Positions 53,824-64,000 of a stretch of DNA of 64,000 bases are shown here, piece after piece (positions within the stretch are counted from its first letter, which is position 1; every line of letters begins with the position of its first letter). The translations under genes and the position numbers were made by a program. Below the pieces are notes generated by a model. That model saw nothing but the letters and a program-made list of their open reading frames with translations. It did no database searches and had not been told where the DNA came from. This stretch comes from Closterium sp. Naga37s-1 (lineage: Eukaryota; Streptophyta; Zygnematophyceae; Desmidiales; Closteriaceae). Location: NCBI GenBank assembly GCA_947471745.1, contig CANJKZ010000476.1, positions 372,001 to 436,000 of the forward strand. Reading direction: 5' to 3'.

Positions 53824-54228
53824 CTACTCAGTAGCCTTGGCAAACCATGGGTCAAGAAACTCCGCCCCTGCCGAAATGGTGAGGTACTCTGCAAACATCA
53901 CCTCCTCACCCGCCACCCCCAACTATGCAATATCTCGCGCAGCCTGCGCCCACCCACAAACATAGGACAGCGGACTCAAAGAGGTCGCCGCCCGGATCCC
54001 AAACCTCCGAGTCGCACAGGGAGATGCAACTGCATGCGTGCGCGCCTAGACCGGTCAGGGTCCTGCTCCCAAGTTCCATGTGGGAAAAGCTGTTCCAAGC
54101 AATCTTTTGTAACCGGTAGTCATTACTACAATATCAACCTCGACCTTCAGACTCAGCAGAATACCTAGACTCAACCATTGCAAAAAAAACACATAAGGAA
54201 CAGTAAGCTAACTGTACATTTACAAGAA
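53824..54228. other. Decayed LINE sequence and 3' flank of HD-Zip gene 2
   Basis: Minus-strand fragments such as FLDPWFAKATE suggest the LINE continues to about 54050 with stops. The rest is probably the 3' UTR of the homeobox gene at 54229. No other gene is seen. Confidence 0.45.
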
Positions 54229-56025
54229 TCATATGAACGGAATTTCAGCATCTTCTATGGGTGCATCTCTCTCTTCCACCCTCGTATCTACATGACAGGA
54301 GCTGCACTTTGTCCCCTTACTATCAAAAGCCTTCATGCAGCTCGCGCTAGCCTCCCCATCGATGCTCATAGATGTTCCCACCATCTCCTTTCTTCTCGTG
54401 TCCTCCTCTCCCCTCTCCCTCGCAGCCAGCTGCAGCTTGAGCCGCTTATTCTCCTCCGCTAGCAGCTGGCATCGCCTTCTCAGCCCCTCCAGCTCCGCCT
54501 CTGTCTGCTTCACCTTGGTGCGCGCCCTCCGGTTCTGAAACCACACCTCCACCTGCCGCACCCGCACACCCAAACTTTTCGCCAAACCCGCCTTTTGACG
54601 CGGCGTCAAATGAGGATGTTTCTTGAAAAAGTCCTCCAGCATTGATAGTTGTTCCCTTGTAAGCCGCATTTTCTTCTTGTTGCCATTACCTTCTGCACCT
54701 CCATCCCCGTCCCCCTCCCCTTCCCCGTCCGCCTCACCATTCTCCCACTCCCCTTGGCCCTCCATGAACGCTCCACCGCTCTCCTTACCTTCGCCTTCCT
54801 CCTCTGAACTTCCACTCAATCGGAACTCTCCATCTCCCTCGGGACTGAACACCCCACGCGTAAATCCTGCAAGGGGAGAGAACAAAGCCCCAAAGCTTTT
54901 TCCAGCAGCGCCGCTGTTGGGAAACGTCGCGTTCGGGGCTCTATGCTCCTCATAGTCAGCCGTTTCCAAAGATTTCCGCTTCAGCGAGGCATGTTCGGTG
55001 CTCACTGCTTGCCCAAACGCGCCAGTTCCCCCGACTGCCCGCGCCTGCGGGGTACCTGCCGCAGCAGCGGCGGAAAGGGCCCCAGCCGCGATGTTCAGAT
55101 CACGGAGGCCGACGCGTGGACCTTCCGCCGCAGGGGACTCGTTCCGCGGATTGCGCCACGTAGCTGCGGATGTGGCTTGCGGAGCAAGGAATGCCGGGGG
55201 AGGATAAATGGACGTGTACGGCGGCGCATCATTCGGCGCCGCGAAAGGCGGCGCATCTGACCCGAAAGCTGGGCGCGCGGAAGATGAGGGAAAGAGAGAC
55301 GCACCGCCTTCCGTCGAGTTGAAAAGCTGGGCGAGACCGCGAGAACCGGGAGACGCGGCGACGAGGCGAGCGATCTGAAGCAGCACCGCAGCTTGATTGG
55401 AGTCTGGAACCGGCGCTGCGTTCTTCGAGTTCGTCGCAACATCCGCAGCGGATGTCGCACCTCTGTTTGCGCCGGTCGTCGCCTGCGACACGAAGCCTGT
55501 GGGAGGCGCAGTCTGACGCGGCGCGGGGCGAAAGTCGACGTTCGCAGCGGCTGTAGCGGCGGTAGGTGTGGATGAAGCGTAGGTTGACGCGAGCTGCTGT
55601 ATCAGCGACGACACAAGCGCAGCGTTCGGAGCCAGCGAGCCGAACTGCGGTTGCTGCTGCTGCTGCTGCGTTTGAGGACTCTCTGCTACAGCCGCAGCGG
55701 GCTCAGCTTGCTGCTGCAGCCGCTGCTGCAAAAGAAGCTGGAGCTGCTGCTGCTGCTGCAGCCGCTGTTGGTGTTGCTGCTGCATTTGCTGGTTCTGGCA
55801 GGATGAAAAGGGTTGAGAAGGCGTCGCGCGATGATGGTTCAAGCCGACGTTCTCGAAACTTCTCGCGCTGCACTCCGTGACGTCGCTAGACGCGCGAGCC
55901 GGCTCCAGAGCGTCTCTACTACCACTCCGAGTCGAAACTCCAGGATTTGCTCCTAAGGCTCTCAGCGCAAGGTTTAGGACCAAATCGTTGTGAGCGCTGT
56001 CTGCGTGATTGGCAGGAAGTGACAT
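54229..56025 (-). CDS. HD-Zip (class II-type) homeodomain-leucine zipper factor 2
   Basis: This frame has 598 codons, with ATG at 56025 and TGA at 54229. The N-terminus has an LxLxL-type motif ([12 protein letters not shown], residues about 14-25), like the N-terminal EAR of class II HD-Zip repressors. Long Gln-rich (80-130) and Ala-rich regions follow. The homeodomain lies at about 447-503 ([18 protein letters not shown] to [15 protein letters not shown]), then the zipper ([20 protein letters not shown]). CSSC near the C-terminus resembles the CPSCE position. No intron interrupts it. It is a paralogue of the gene at 41419-43572, and about 156 bp covering helix 3 and the zipper are almost identical between them. 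Nuclear, DNA-binding; target unknown. Confidence 0.9.
   Translation of the reverse strand: MSLPANHADSAHNDLVLNLALRALGANPGVSTRSGSRDALEPARASSDVTECSARSFENVGLNHHRATPSQPFSSCQNQQMQQQHQQRLQQQQQLQLLLQQRLQQQAEPAAAVAESPQTQQQQQQPQFGSLAPNAALVSSLIQQLASTYASSTPTAATAAANVDFRPAPRQTAPPTGFVSQATTGANRGATSAADVATNSKNAAPVPDSNQAAVLLQIARLVAASPGSRGLAQLFNSTEGGASLFPSSSARPAFGSDAPPFAAPNDAPPYTSIYPPPAFLAPQATSAATWRNPRNESPAAEGPRVGLRDLNIAAGALSAAAAAGTPQARAVGGTGAFGQAVSTEHASLKRKSLETADYEEHRAPNATFPNSGAAGKSFGALFSPLAGFTRGVFSPEGDGEFRLSGSSEEEGEGKESGGAFMEGQGEWENGEADGEGEGDGDGGAEGNGNKKKMRLTREQLSMLEDFFKKHPHLTPRQKAGLAKSLGVRVRQVEVWFQNRRARTKVKQTEAELEGLRRRCQLLAEENKRLKLQLAARERGEEDTRRKEMVGTSMSIDGEASASCMKAFDSKGTKCSSCHVDTRVEERDAPIEDAEIPFI
54412..54567 (-). 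repeat. Segment nearly identical to 41695-41850
   Basis: About 156 bp encoding homeodomain helix 3 and the leucine zipper match HD-Zip gene 1 with one substitution (C/T near 54470), including synonymous positions. Both ends drop abruptly to ordinary divergence. Confidence 0.88.
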
Positions 56026-57243
56026 TCTGTGAGTGACGGGTAGATTAACACACGTGGGACGGGAGACGGAGTAACTGCTGAACCAAGACGGGCTTGGCGA
56101 TTTAGAGTTTATGAATGGAATGTGCGAGCTCTATATGTGTGATGTGTAAATAAAGCTGCTAGTATGTGTTGAAATCAGACAGGGAAATGCGACTCGCAAG
56201 GAAATCCACGGTGGTGGCAAACGCAGCGTGGTTGGGGGAGTGGGACCTTGGCAAGGGCCTGTTCTAACACTCGAACCTAGCGTCATCTGTCCCTGGACTA
56301 GGTCGCCGCTCCAGCTGCATGTGTACACTTTCACATGGCATCGCGACTCGAGTGAATAATTCAGCGATTTGTGGATCTAGCGACCCCGTGGTTCTGTTCT
56401 TAGGCAAGATACAGCGTGGCAGTTTGCTGATTGGATAAAAACATGCTCATGATAAGGTCGCTCGCAAACACAAGTGTACGTGTTCTGTAGTCCAGCACAT
56501 CGATGCTCTAACAAGACAACGAGTCCACCGCCATGCCGTGACAACGAGTCCACCGCCATTCGTTCTGATTAGTCATACCTCCAGCGGAGGGGATGAAAAC
56601 CGGGCGGCAGTGCCTTTTCGGCAAATCGCAGGAGATGGACAGACGGATGGATGGATGCCTGTTTGTCGGTTAGAAATCAGCAGCGACAGCAGACAAAGAA
56701 ACGGCGACTGTTGCTAAACGTCTCATCCCAGCTGGCCTTGTTGGCCAAATGGACATCCATCGACGGCAAGGGCAAGAGGCGGAAGAGACGAAGACTGGTG
56801 CTGATTGCGTCATTGGGAGCGTCATCCCGACAAATCCATTAAATTCTGTAAGATTCCACGAAACTCAGAATGAAGCAATCACATTTATGCTAAACTTTTT
56901 GGCGGCAGCAAGCTGGCAACTAGGGCCATCGCCTGTCATCCTGCCAGTTTCGTTCTTATTGGTCCTGCTAATAGTAATGTTATACACCGGCCATAAACAA
57001 GCCCTATTTCATTCATGTAAACAAGCTCTTATTTGACGCAAATCCCAATGTTTGCTTTACATACGGTAATCAGCTTTGACGGTTCTTTTTATGCTCTGTT
57101 GTGTTTTCAACTATCGGTTTTGTTAGGTTGGAACCGCAGGTGCCAATGACCATATCTATCATAATGTCCGCATGTTCGACCTTCTATAAGTCGCGCCTAG
57201 CCAAAACCGCCTGGCCACAATCGTTCCTTTCATCCGCCTTTCT
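56026..57243. other. Upstream region of HD-Zip gene 2 and flank of element H
   Basis: No supported gene. It should hold the promoter of HD-Zip gene 2. A 20-bp direct repeat (GACAACGAGTCCACCGCCAT) occurs twice at about 56514-56560. The frame at 56749-57036 has a hydrophobic stretch but no family. Confidence 0.45.
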
Positions 57244-57377
57244 TGTCAGAGTCTATCAGCAGGAATGAATGAACTATGAAAGAGTTGGGTACAAGTATGA
57301 AACCCTAAAAGGGGCTGTACCCCATATTGGCTACCCCACTACATCCTACACATATATAACATGCATATACTTTGACA
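57244..57377 (-). repeat. 3' LTR of element H
   Basis: On the plus strand it runs from TGTCAGAGTCTATCAGCAGG to CATATACTTTGACA, about 134 bp. Similarity to 11791-11919 is clear in the AGGAATGAATGAACTATGAA and GAGTTGGGTACAAGTA blocks. Positions 57378-57600 are untranslated. Confidence 0.82.
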
Positions 57378-57603
57378 CACCCCCATAGGCAAAGTGGGGG
57401 AGAGCAAGGGGTCACAAGACCGGTCAAGAAAAGCAAAGCAAGCTCAGGGTGGATCACAACGTCACCACACACACTGAGCACAAGCAAAGGGCCACAAGGC
57501 CAGTTCACACGCAGACGTATATATGCAACAACAACAGTACAGTGATCTCTACCTAGCAGAGCAAGCATGCAGGTATATATATAGATCACAGTACAAGCAA
57601 AGT

Positions 57604-59275
57604 CTACAGCAAGTGAGGAAACGTGGGCACAAGGCCTAACAGAGTGCAGAAACGCTGATGATCACCAGACGGAAGAGCCTTGGTGAATATATCAGCAGTG
57701 TTGGCCCGAGTGGCCACGTGAGCAAGACGAAGCTGACCACGCTGGTGCAACTCTCGAGCCAGGAAGTAACGCAGAGTGATGTGCTTCGTTCTATGCTCCA
57801 GTCTGTGCTCCAGTCTGTGCTCCTGACACAAGGCAATGGCGGCCTTGTTGTCGACGTACAGCACTGGAGGAGAGCGAGGCCGCTCTCCCAAGTCGGTCAG
57901 CAGGTAGGTGAGCCAGCGTAACTCCTGTGCAGCCATGGCTGTGGCGTAGATCTCAGCCTCACAACTGGAGCTGAGAACTGAAGACGAGCGTGTAGAACGC
58001 CAAGAAACCGAATCAGAGCCAAGGCTGAAGGTGTAACCCTGTGACGACCGCTGCGTAGCCTGGTCGTCAACCCAAGAAGCGTCTGAGTGGCCAGTGAGGA
58101 CAACGTCGCTCCGTCCTCCAAGCACGAGCCCCATGCCCGATGTACTGCACCAGTAGCGTAGTACCCTCTTAGCGAGCCAGAAGGCCAAGAGGGTACGCAA
58201 GGTCAGGACGAGTGCAGGTCATCAGGTACATGAGGCAGCCCACTAGCTCTGGGTAAGGACCACTCGGCTCTACGGACTCGTTCGAAGGTGGAGTTGAGAG
58301 CGAGTGACCTGTAGCCAGAGGAGTGGCCTGTGCCGAGGACCAGGTGAAGCCGAAGCGCTGAAGGACCTGCTGCACCATGTGTGACTGAGTTAGTGTGATG
58401 GTGCGGCATGCTCTGTCCCGGGTGATCCGCAAGCCAAGATAGCTTGTCAGCTCACCCAGGTCTGTGCACGTGTGTCTCTTCTGCAGCTCCGACTTCACCA
58501 GGGCGAGAGCCTCAGTGTCAGCAGTGGCAAAGACCAAGTCGTCGACGTACACGAGGATGTAGAACGGCGGCAGCGAAGTGTCGGTGCGCAGAAACAGCGA
58601 CGGGTCAGCAGTCGACGGAGCAAACCCAAGAGCCGCAAGTGTCGTCCTCAGTGTGTCGTGCCACTCACGTGGCGCCTGAGGCTCCACTGGGTACCAGGAG
58701 GGAACGACCCAGTGAAGCCAGGTGGGCGGCGCAGCCGGATCTCCTCGTGCAGGCTGCCCTGTAAGAAGGCTGTGCTGAAGTCAAGAGAGTGAAACTCGTA
58801 GTCACGCTGAGCGGCAACGTGCAGCAGCACCCGAAGAGTGGTCATCTTCGGGGTGGGGGAGAAGGTCTGGAAGAATTCTTCTCCCTCTCGCTGACTGAAA
58901 CATCGTGCAACGTAACGCGCCTTGAAGGCAGGCGGAGAACCCGGCGACCGCTTCACCCTGAAAATCCACATGCCACTGACGATGTTCGCCCCAGGCGGGG
59001 GAACCTCGTCGACGTAGGTGCCTGTGGACTTCCAGGATGCCATCTCTGCGTCCATGGATGTCTGCCACTGAGAGGAGTACTCACCCGCGTTCGCCTCAGC
59101 GTAAGAGCGCGGGGTCGGGATGTCTGGAGCATCCGGGTCTCCCTCAGGGGCAAGCAGCATGGACACGAGATGAGGCGCAGCGGCTGCAAGACACTCAAGG
59201 TCCTCTTGCCTGTCCTCAAGGACGTCCGTGCCAAGAGCACACTCACCCCCGACGGACGGAGGACAGACAGACTCA
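57604..59275 (-). pseudogene. Element H reverse transcriptase and RNase H
   Basis: The RT runs from about 59166 (MSMLLAPEGDPDAPDIPTPR) through GMWIFRVKRSPGSPPAF, FSTAFLQGSLHEEIRLRRPP and YVDD (ILVYVDDLVFATADTEAL, about 58550). RNase H includes STSGMGLVLGG, HSDASWVDDQATQR, SSSCEAEIYATAMAAQELRW and NTADIFTKALP. Two deletions break the frame. One near 58680 removes the PVYGLRQ segment before APREWHD. One near 58170 removes about 15 residues between LLAR and AKRVLRY. Otherwise the sequence is well preserved. Confidence 0.87.
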
Positions 59276-59277
59276 GA

Positions 59278-61599
59278 CTAAGCAACAAGACTAGCGGCGT
59301 AGTCTAGACGACAGGCAGTAGCAAAGTCAACAAGCTCAGCAACTAAGGCAGACGTAGCAGCAGACTCAAACGACGGGTCAGTGACAACAGTGGCTAGCAG
59401 ATGCGTGACAGTAGGGTGCTCAGCACGAAACCGGTCAGACTCGGGGTCCGCAACGACAGGCAGAGAAGACGCAGGAGGGGACGGCAGAGGAACACGCTGC
59501 GGAGGAGAGGAAGGACGACGGACTACGAGGTGGGTGTCGGGGACAGCCGGCAGACGTGGACGAGGAACACGACGACCGGAACGACCAGAACAGATAGGCG
59601 AGACAGGACGCGACGTAGTCTCAGGACGCTCAGTAAGACCCCCTAGCTGCTCAGTGTAAGGAGAAGGAGCAGGCAGCGGTGAGCCAGGCTGTAACGGAAG
59701 ACCAGTAGACGAAGGGAGACTAAGAACCTGGCGAAGCACAGAGTCAGGCGGTGGCTGAGACGATGGAGACGGTGGAGCGAAGAACAGGCGCGGCTGTGCA
59801 GTGACACCAGCACCAGCAGCTCCAGTACCCCCAGCAGCTCCAGCACCTCCAGCAGCTCCAGAACCTCCAGCGCCAGCACCCTCAGCAGCTCCAGAACCTC
59901 CAGCTCCAGCGCCACCAGCGCCAGTACCTCCAGCAGCTCCAGAACCTCCAGCACCAGCACCCTCAACAGCTCCAGAACCTCCAGCTCCAGCGCCACCAGT
60001 GCCAGCACCTCCAGCAGCTCCAGATCCACCAGCGCCAGCACCTCCAGCAGCTCCAGAACCCTCAGCGCCAGCTCCTCCAGGACCAGCTCCACCAACAGCA
60101 GCACCCCCAGAACCGGCACCTCCAGTCCCAGGGTCTCCAGCCTCAGTGCCTCCAGCAGCAGCACCCTCAGGCTCAGCACCTCCAGCCCCAGCAGCTCCAG
60201 TACCTCCAGTACGAGCACCTCCGGGACCAGCACCACTCCCAGCTCCAGTGATGTCAGCAGAAGTACCTCCAGCGGCAGAGCCCCGAGCTCCAGAAGCGCG
60301 ACCCTGACGGCGACCGTACCAGTCGTGCAGCTGCTGCGAGGTGAGAGGCACACGCGGACGAAGGCGTCTACTCCAAGGAAACCGCGCAACAGCGGACTCA
60401 GAACCCTCAGCGCCAGTACCCGCAGCAGCTCCAGAACCTCCAGCAGCAGCACCCTCAGCAGATCCAGAACCTCCAGCTCCAGCGCCACCAGCGCCAGTAC
60501 CTCCAGCAGCTCCAGAACCTCCAGCGCCAGCACCCTCAGCAGCTCCAGAACCTCCAGCGCCAGCACCCTCAGCAGCTCCAGAACCTCCAGCTCCAGCTCC
60601 CTCAGCAGCTCTAGAACCTCCAGCAGAAACAACTCCAGTGGCAGAGTCACCAGCTCCAGCGCCTCCCGCAGCAGGGCCCCTAGCTCCAGCAGCGCGACCC
60701 TGACGGCCAGCGTACCACTTGAGCAGCTGCTGTGGGGAGAGAGGGAGTCGACGAAGAGAGTGCAGCGGCGAGGCACCAGCGGAGCGACTACGGAGACGGC
60801 CGCTCCAGGGAGACTGCTCACCAGACGCCTCAGCGCCCCCAGGCTCAGCACCCCCAGACTCCTCACACCCAGGCTCAGCACCTCCAGTCTCCGCACCCCC
60901 AGGCTCCGCACCTCCAGGCTCCGCACCCCCAGGCTCAGCACCCCCAGAAGCAGCACCCCGAGCAGGACCACCCTCAGCAGGACCTGAGTAACCAGTGACC
61001 TCAACCGGCTCAGTCAAGGGAGGAGGGTCTACCTGAGACACACCTGAAGGAGCAGGACCGGGAGCGGGGAGGGGGTCTACCTGGGGAGCACCTGGAGCGA
61101 GGAAGAGCGGCGGAGGGGGGAGAGGGGCAGTGCGGTAGGGGAAGAGACGGTAAAAGGGAACCGACTCGTCGAACGTGACGTCCTGAGAGGGGAAGACACG
61201 GCGCGAGGTGGGGTGGTAAAACTGCCAACCAGGCGCGTCAGGGACAAAGCCAAGGAAGACACAGGGAACAGCGCGGGCGGAGAGCTTGTCCGCGGTGGTA
61301 TCGCGGACAAAGGCACGAGCACCCCAGACCCGGAAACGCGACGCATCGCCAACCTTCCCCGTCCACAGCAGTGTGGGCGAGGTCTCCGGCAAGGAGACAC
61401 GGGGCCAGAGGTTGAGCTGATGCGCGGCGTACCGGACCGCAAACGGCCACAGAAAATGGGGGGCAGCCGCATGGATCATGGAGGTACGAGCGACCTCCAT
61501 GACTAAGCCAATGCGGCGCTCAGCAACCCCATTCTGCTGCGGAGAGGCCGGAAGCGTGAACGTCTGGCGGATGCCGTGCTCCGCACAGTAGGCTGCCAA
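59278..61599 (-). pseudogene. Element H integrase tail and long Gly/Ala/Glu linker
   Basis: The frame of 773 codons begins in the integrase core (TLPASPQQNGVAERRIG) and continues through RAVPCVFLGFVPD and FPSQDVTFDESVPF into a linker of more than 450 residues. The linker is made of GGAEPGGAE and GAGAGGSGAAEGAGAGGSG repeats. Two blocks inside it contain LREW-related sequences (SPQQLLKWYAGRQGRAAGAR and TSQQLHDWYGRRQGRASGAR), each preceded by a W-S-x-R-L-R-x-R motif. It ends near 59278, before RT. Confidence 0.87.
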
Positions 61600-62675
61600 G
61601 AGGTCTGAGGAGAACTCACCACCTCTGTCAGAGTGCAGACGTAGGACAGGAAGTCCGACTGGAACCGCTCGCGGAGCTGGAGACGAACAGCGCGGATCCA
61701 GGGGATCAAAACATCAGGGACCTCCCCCTTGCTGCGCAAGGGGAAGACCGTGGTGTAACGCGTGTAGTCGTCGACGACCAGCAGGAAGTACCGCTCGTGG
61801 GCTGGGCCCCACACGTCCAGGTGGAGAGTCTGCAAGGGAGCCTCTGTGGGAGGGAACGAGGAGGAGTGAGGAGCGGCGCGCTGCCGCCCCTCGACACAGG
61901 GAAGACAGGGAAGAGCAGGCGAGGGCGGTAGAGGAGGCAGAGTCTCTGGAAGTCCAGAGACAAGGAAACGGCTGTGCATGCGACGAAGGCGCTGCACCGA
62001 GGGGTGACCAAGGCGGTGGTGCCACAGGACGGTCTGGTGCGACAAAGCGCGACACGAACAGGGGGTCGCTAGCTGACCTGACGCAAACGCAGACGCAGAC
62101 GTAGCTACCTGGGGGGACACAGTGGTCAGTGTGTACAGGCTCGAGCCAGGCTCACGGGTGAACGTGGCCAGGTGCCGACCAGTCCGGGAGCACGTACAGT
62201 GGGTCACACGCTGACCTCCAGGGGTGAACTGGTCAACCCACACATCCTGCAGGTCAGCTCCTCTCACCAAGTTCGTAGAGAACGAGGGGAGGTGAAGACC
62301 TGACAGGGAGCCAGACGGGACCGCAGGACACGGCAAGACCATGGAGGAGTGCGCAAGGACTGGACCCCCAGAGGGGTCTGCCAGGGAGACTGCAACCGGC
62401 CGACGGAGCGGCGTGAGCGTGGTGCTGTCGCGAAAGAAGGAGCGGGAAGCACCTGAGTCAAGTGTGAAGGTGTACACGGCCTCAGCAGGCGCAGTACCAG
62501 AGAGAGCAGACTCACCAGCACCTGGAGCAGGAGACGCACGAGCACCTAGAGCAGCAGCCTCACCAGCACCTAGCGCAGGAGACGCACTAGCACCTAGAGC
62601 AGCAGCCTCTATACCTGGGTCAGGCGGTACGCACAGGGAACAGGCACGGTCATCACTAGTAGGCAATGCATACAT
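61503..62675 (-). pseudogene. Element H protease and integrase core
   Basis: From MYALPTSDDRACSLCVPPDP it passes through Ala/Gly/Ser repeats to the protease site FTLDSGASRSFFRDS, then the integrase zinc-binding region (WHHRLGHPSVQRLRRMH, CLPCVEGRQ) and LHLDVWGP. A frame change near 61640, close to the second catalytic Asp, puts the rest of the core in the frame of the next feature. The ATG at 62675 lines up with the start of the equivalent frame in element F. Confidence 0.87.
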
Positions 62676-62768
62676 GGTAGTGAGAATAGCATAATAGTCA
62701 AGAGCAAAGATATCTACCCCCTGCCCAAGCAGCTCCAGCCAGGTGGGGAGCTCAGCCTCGTCACCAAA

Positions 62769-63107
62769 CTATGTGCGCCAGGCGTCGCTCATACGGGCGA
62801 AGCAGCGGGACTGGGTGTGACCAAGTGTCCCGCAAGCCTGACCAGACCGATCACCTGTGCGTGGGACGTACGGGCAGCGAACGGTACTCCGAGACCCTCG
62901 ACTCTGAGCGTACCACTCGTGAAGCTGCCGGTACGTAAGTGTCTCGCGCGGACGCCGCTGCAGCTGCAGCTGGCCACTGCCAGACGCTCCCGACCGACCA
63001 GCTCCAGGGCGACAGCCACGACGGCTACCGCCACAACCCGTACCACTCACGAAGCTGCTGAGGCGTGAGAGACTCGCGCGGACGTCGCTGGAGCTGCATC
63101 TGGCCAC
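62769..63107 (-). pseudogene. Element H gag C-terminal region
   Basis: It includes an LREW-related box (TYRQLHEWYAQSRGSR) and a zinc-knuckle-like CPYVPRTGD then CGTLGHTQSRC (CX4HX4C at its core), ending RMSDAWRT at a TAG. The homologous element F sequence continues through this point (RLEDAWVDEYGDE), and in H the frame stays open past the TAG (FGDEAELPTWLELLG). A second box (SLTPQQLREWYGLWR) lies at about 63035-63075 in another frame. Confidence 0.75.
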
Positions 63108-63132
63108 CGCCAGTAGCAGTAGTAGCAGTAGT

Positions 63133-63165
<33 letters not shown>

Positions 63166-64000
63166 CTAGCAGTTGTAGGAGCGCGGGCAGGGCAGGCGCG
63201 ACAGGCAGGCAGGCAAGCAGGTGGGCAGGTAGGTGCTCACCAGTGGCGAGAAGGGCAGGCGCACGACGGCGGCGACGTCGGGGCCGTGACAGCTGCGGCA
63301 GAGCAGGACCGCGTCGGAGGTAGGGCAGGTCCGCGACAGCTGCCGCAGGGCGGGGACGTGACGGCGGCAGAAGGCTCCGTGGCAGCTGCTGCAGGGCAGG
63401 GCCTCGACGGCGGCAGGAGGCTCTGCGGCAGCTGCTGTAGGGCGGGGCCGCTACTGTGGCAGGGCGCTCCGCGGCAGCTGCTGCAGGAGTGACGGCGGCG
63501 TCCAGGGGCAGCCGCGGCGCGCGAGGCTGCAGCGCGCTACGCGAGCCGCGGGCGCGGCGCACGAAGCCGCCGCGGGCTGCGCGAGGATGGCAGGCGCGGC
63601 GCGCGGGGCTGCAGCGCGACGCGCGGGCAGTGAACGCGACGCGCGGGGCTGCAGCGCGACGCGCGGGCAGCGGACGCGACGCGCGGGGCTGCAGCGCGAC
63701 GCGCGGGCTGTGGGCGCGACGCGCGGGGCTGCAGCGCGACGCGAGGGCTGTGGGCGCGACGCGCGGGGCAGCGACCTGGCGGGGCGGCGCCCTGGCCTGA
63801 CGGGCCTGCAGGGGCGGCTCGCAGGCGTGACGTGTCTGCAGGTGCGGCGCGTGGGCCTTACGGGCCTGCAGGGGCGGCGCTCTGGCCTAGGGCAGCAGTA
63901 GGCAGCACGAGGGCTGCAGGACGGCGTGCACAGCGCAGCACGTCACAAGGCAAGGCAGGCAGGCAGGCCAACACGTGGGGTAACGTGGTAACTGCAATGG
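63108..64000 (-). repeat. Element H leader: CAG tract and GC-rich tandem repeats
   Basis: It has AGC/AGT tracts (63114-63166), a mixed GC-rich stretch, and an array based on CGCGACGCGCGGGGCTGCAG (about 63595-63770). The arrangement parallels the leaders of A and C. The 5' LTR is not reached. No gag capsid region is visible. Confidence 0.7.

Larger units (their letters stand above)
57244..64000 (-). mobile_element. Ty1/copia element H, 5' end outside window
   Basis: This minus-strand element has its 3' LTR at 57244-57377, next to the purine tract CCTATGGGGGTG. Then, going right, come RNase H, RT, linker, integrase, protease, gag C-terminal part and leader, up to the window edge. Its LTR resembles that of element A. 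Pol is mostly open but carries at least two short deletions in RT. Confidence 0.9.

Overview
The window is nuclear DNA of a photosynthetic streptophyte. Host genes have GT-AG introns. They include two HD-Zip class II-type homeobox genes with EAR-like LxLxL motifs, an EAR-bearing C2H2 zinc-finger gene, a plant-type mitochondrial ATP synthase 24 kDa (FAd/MGP1-like) subunit gene and a HIPL (hedgehog-interacting-protein-like, glucose/sorbosone dehydrogenase) gene. High GC, intronic minisatellites and dense Ty1/copia elements with 130-175 bp LTRs would suit a zygnematophyte alga such as Closterium. That placement is inference, not proof.

Layout. 1-11919: copia element A (minus strand, runs off the left edge), split by a younger full-length copia element B (2665-9438, perfect GGAAG target duplication). 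12032-20213: copia element C (minus), split by a pol-less LTR element E (17784-19444, plus, GCAGT target duplication). 20214-20564: 3' tail and LTR of a plus-strand copia remnant D. 20565-23088: gene-free, with a cluster of palindromic GGACNGTCC motifs. 23089-26256: C2H2/EAR gene. 26733-30968: seven-exon ATP synthase 24 kDa-like gene. 32072-40109: eight-exon HIPL gene. 40594-41010: possible small ORF and a minisatellite. 41419-43572: HD-Zip gene 1 (minus). 43573-46500: gene-poor. 46500-53823: LINE 3' end (minus) split by copia element F (46787-52847, plus), whose RT region is missing and which carries a 346-bp TRIM-like element. 54229-56025: HD-Zip gene 2 (minus). 57244-64000: copia element H (minus), running off the right edge.

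I reconstructed the two multi-exon genes by hand. In both, every chosen exon joins in frame (242 and 943 codons). Their introns are filled with partial, diverged copies of the neighbouring exons, each copy usually keeping one splice site. This exon-shard pattern, a short LREW-centred peptide box shared by gag and the integrase-RT linker of several copia elements, and a tiny LTR element with an embedded tRNA-like A/B-box pair are the observations I consider most worth checking.
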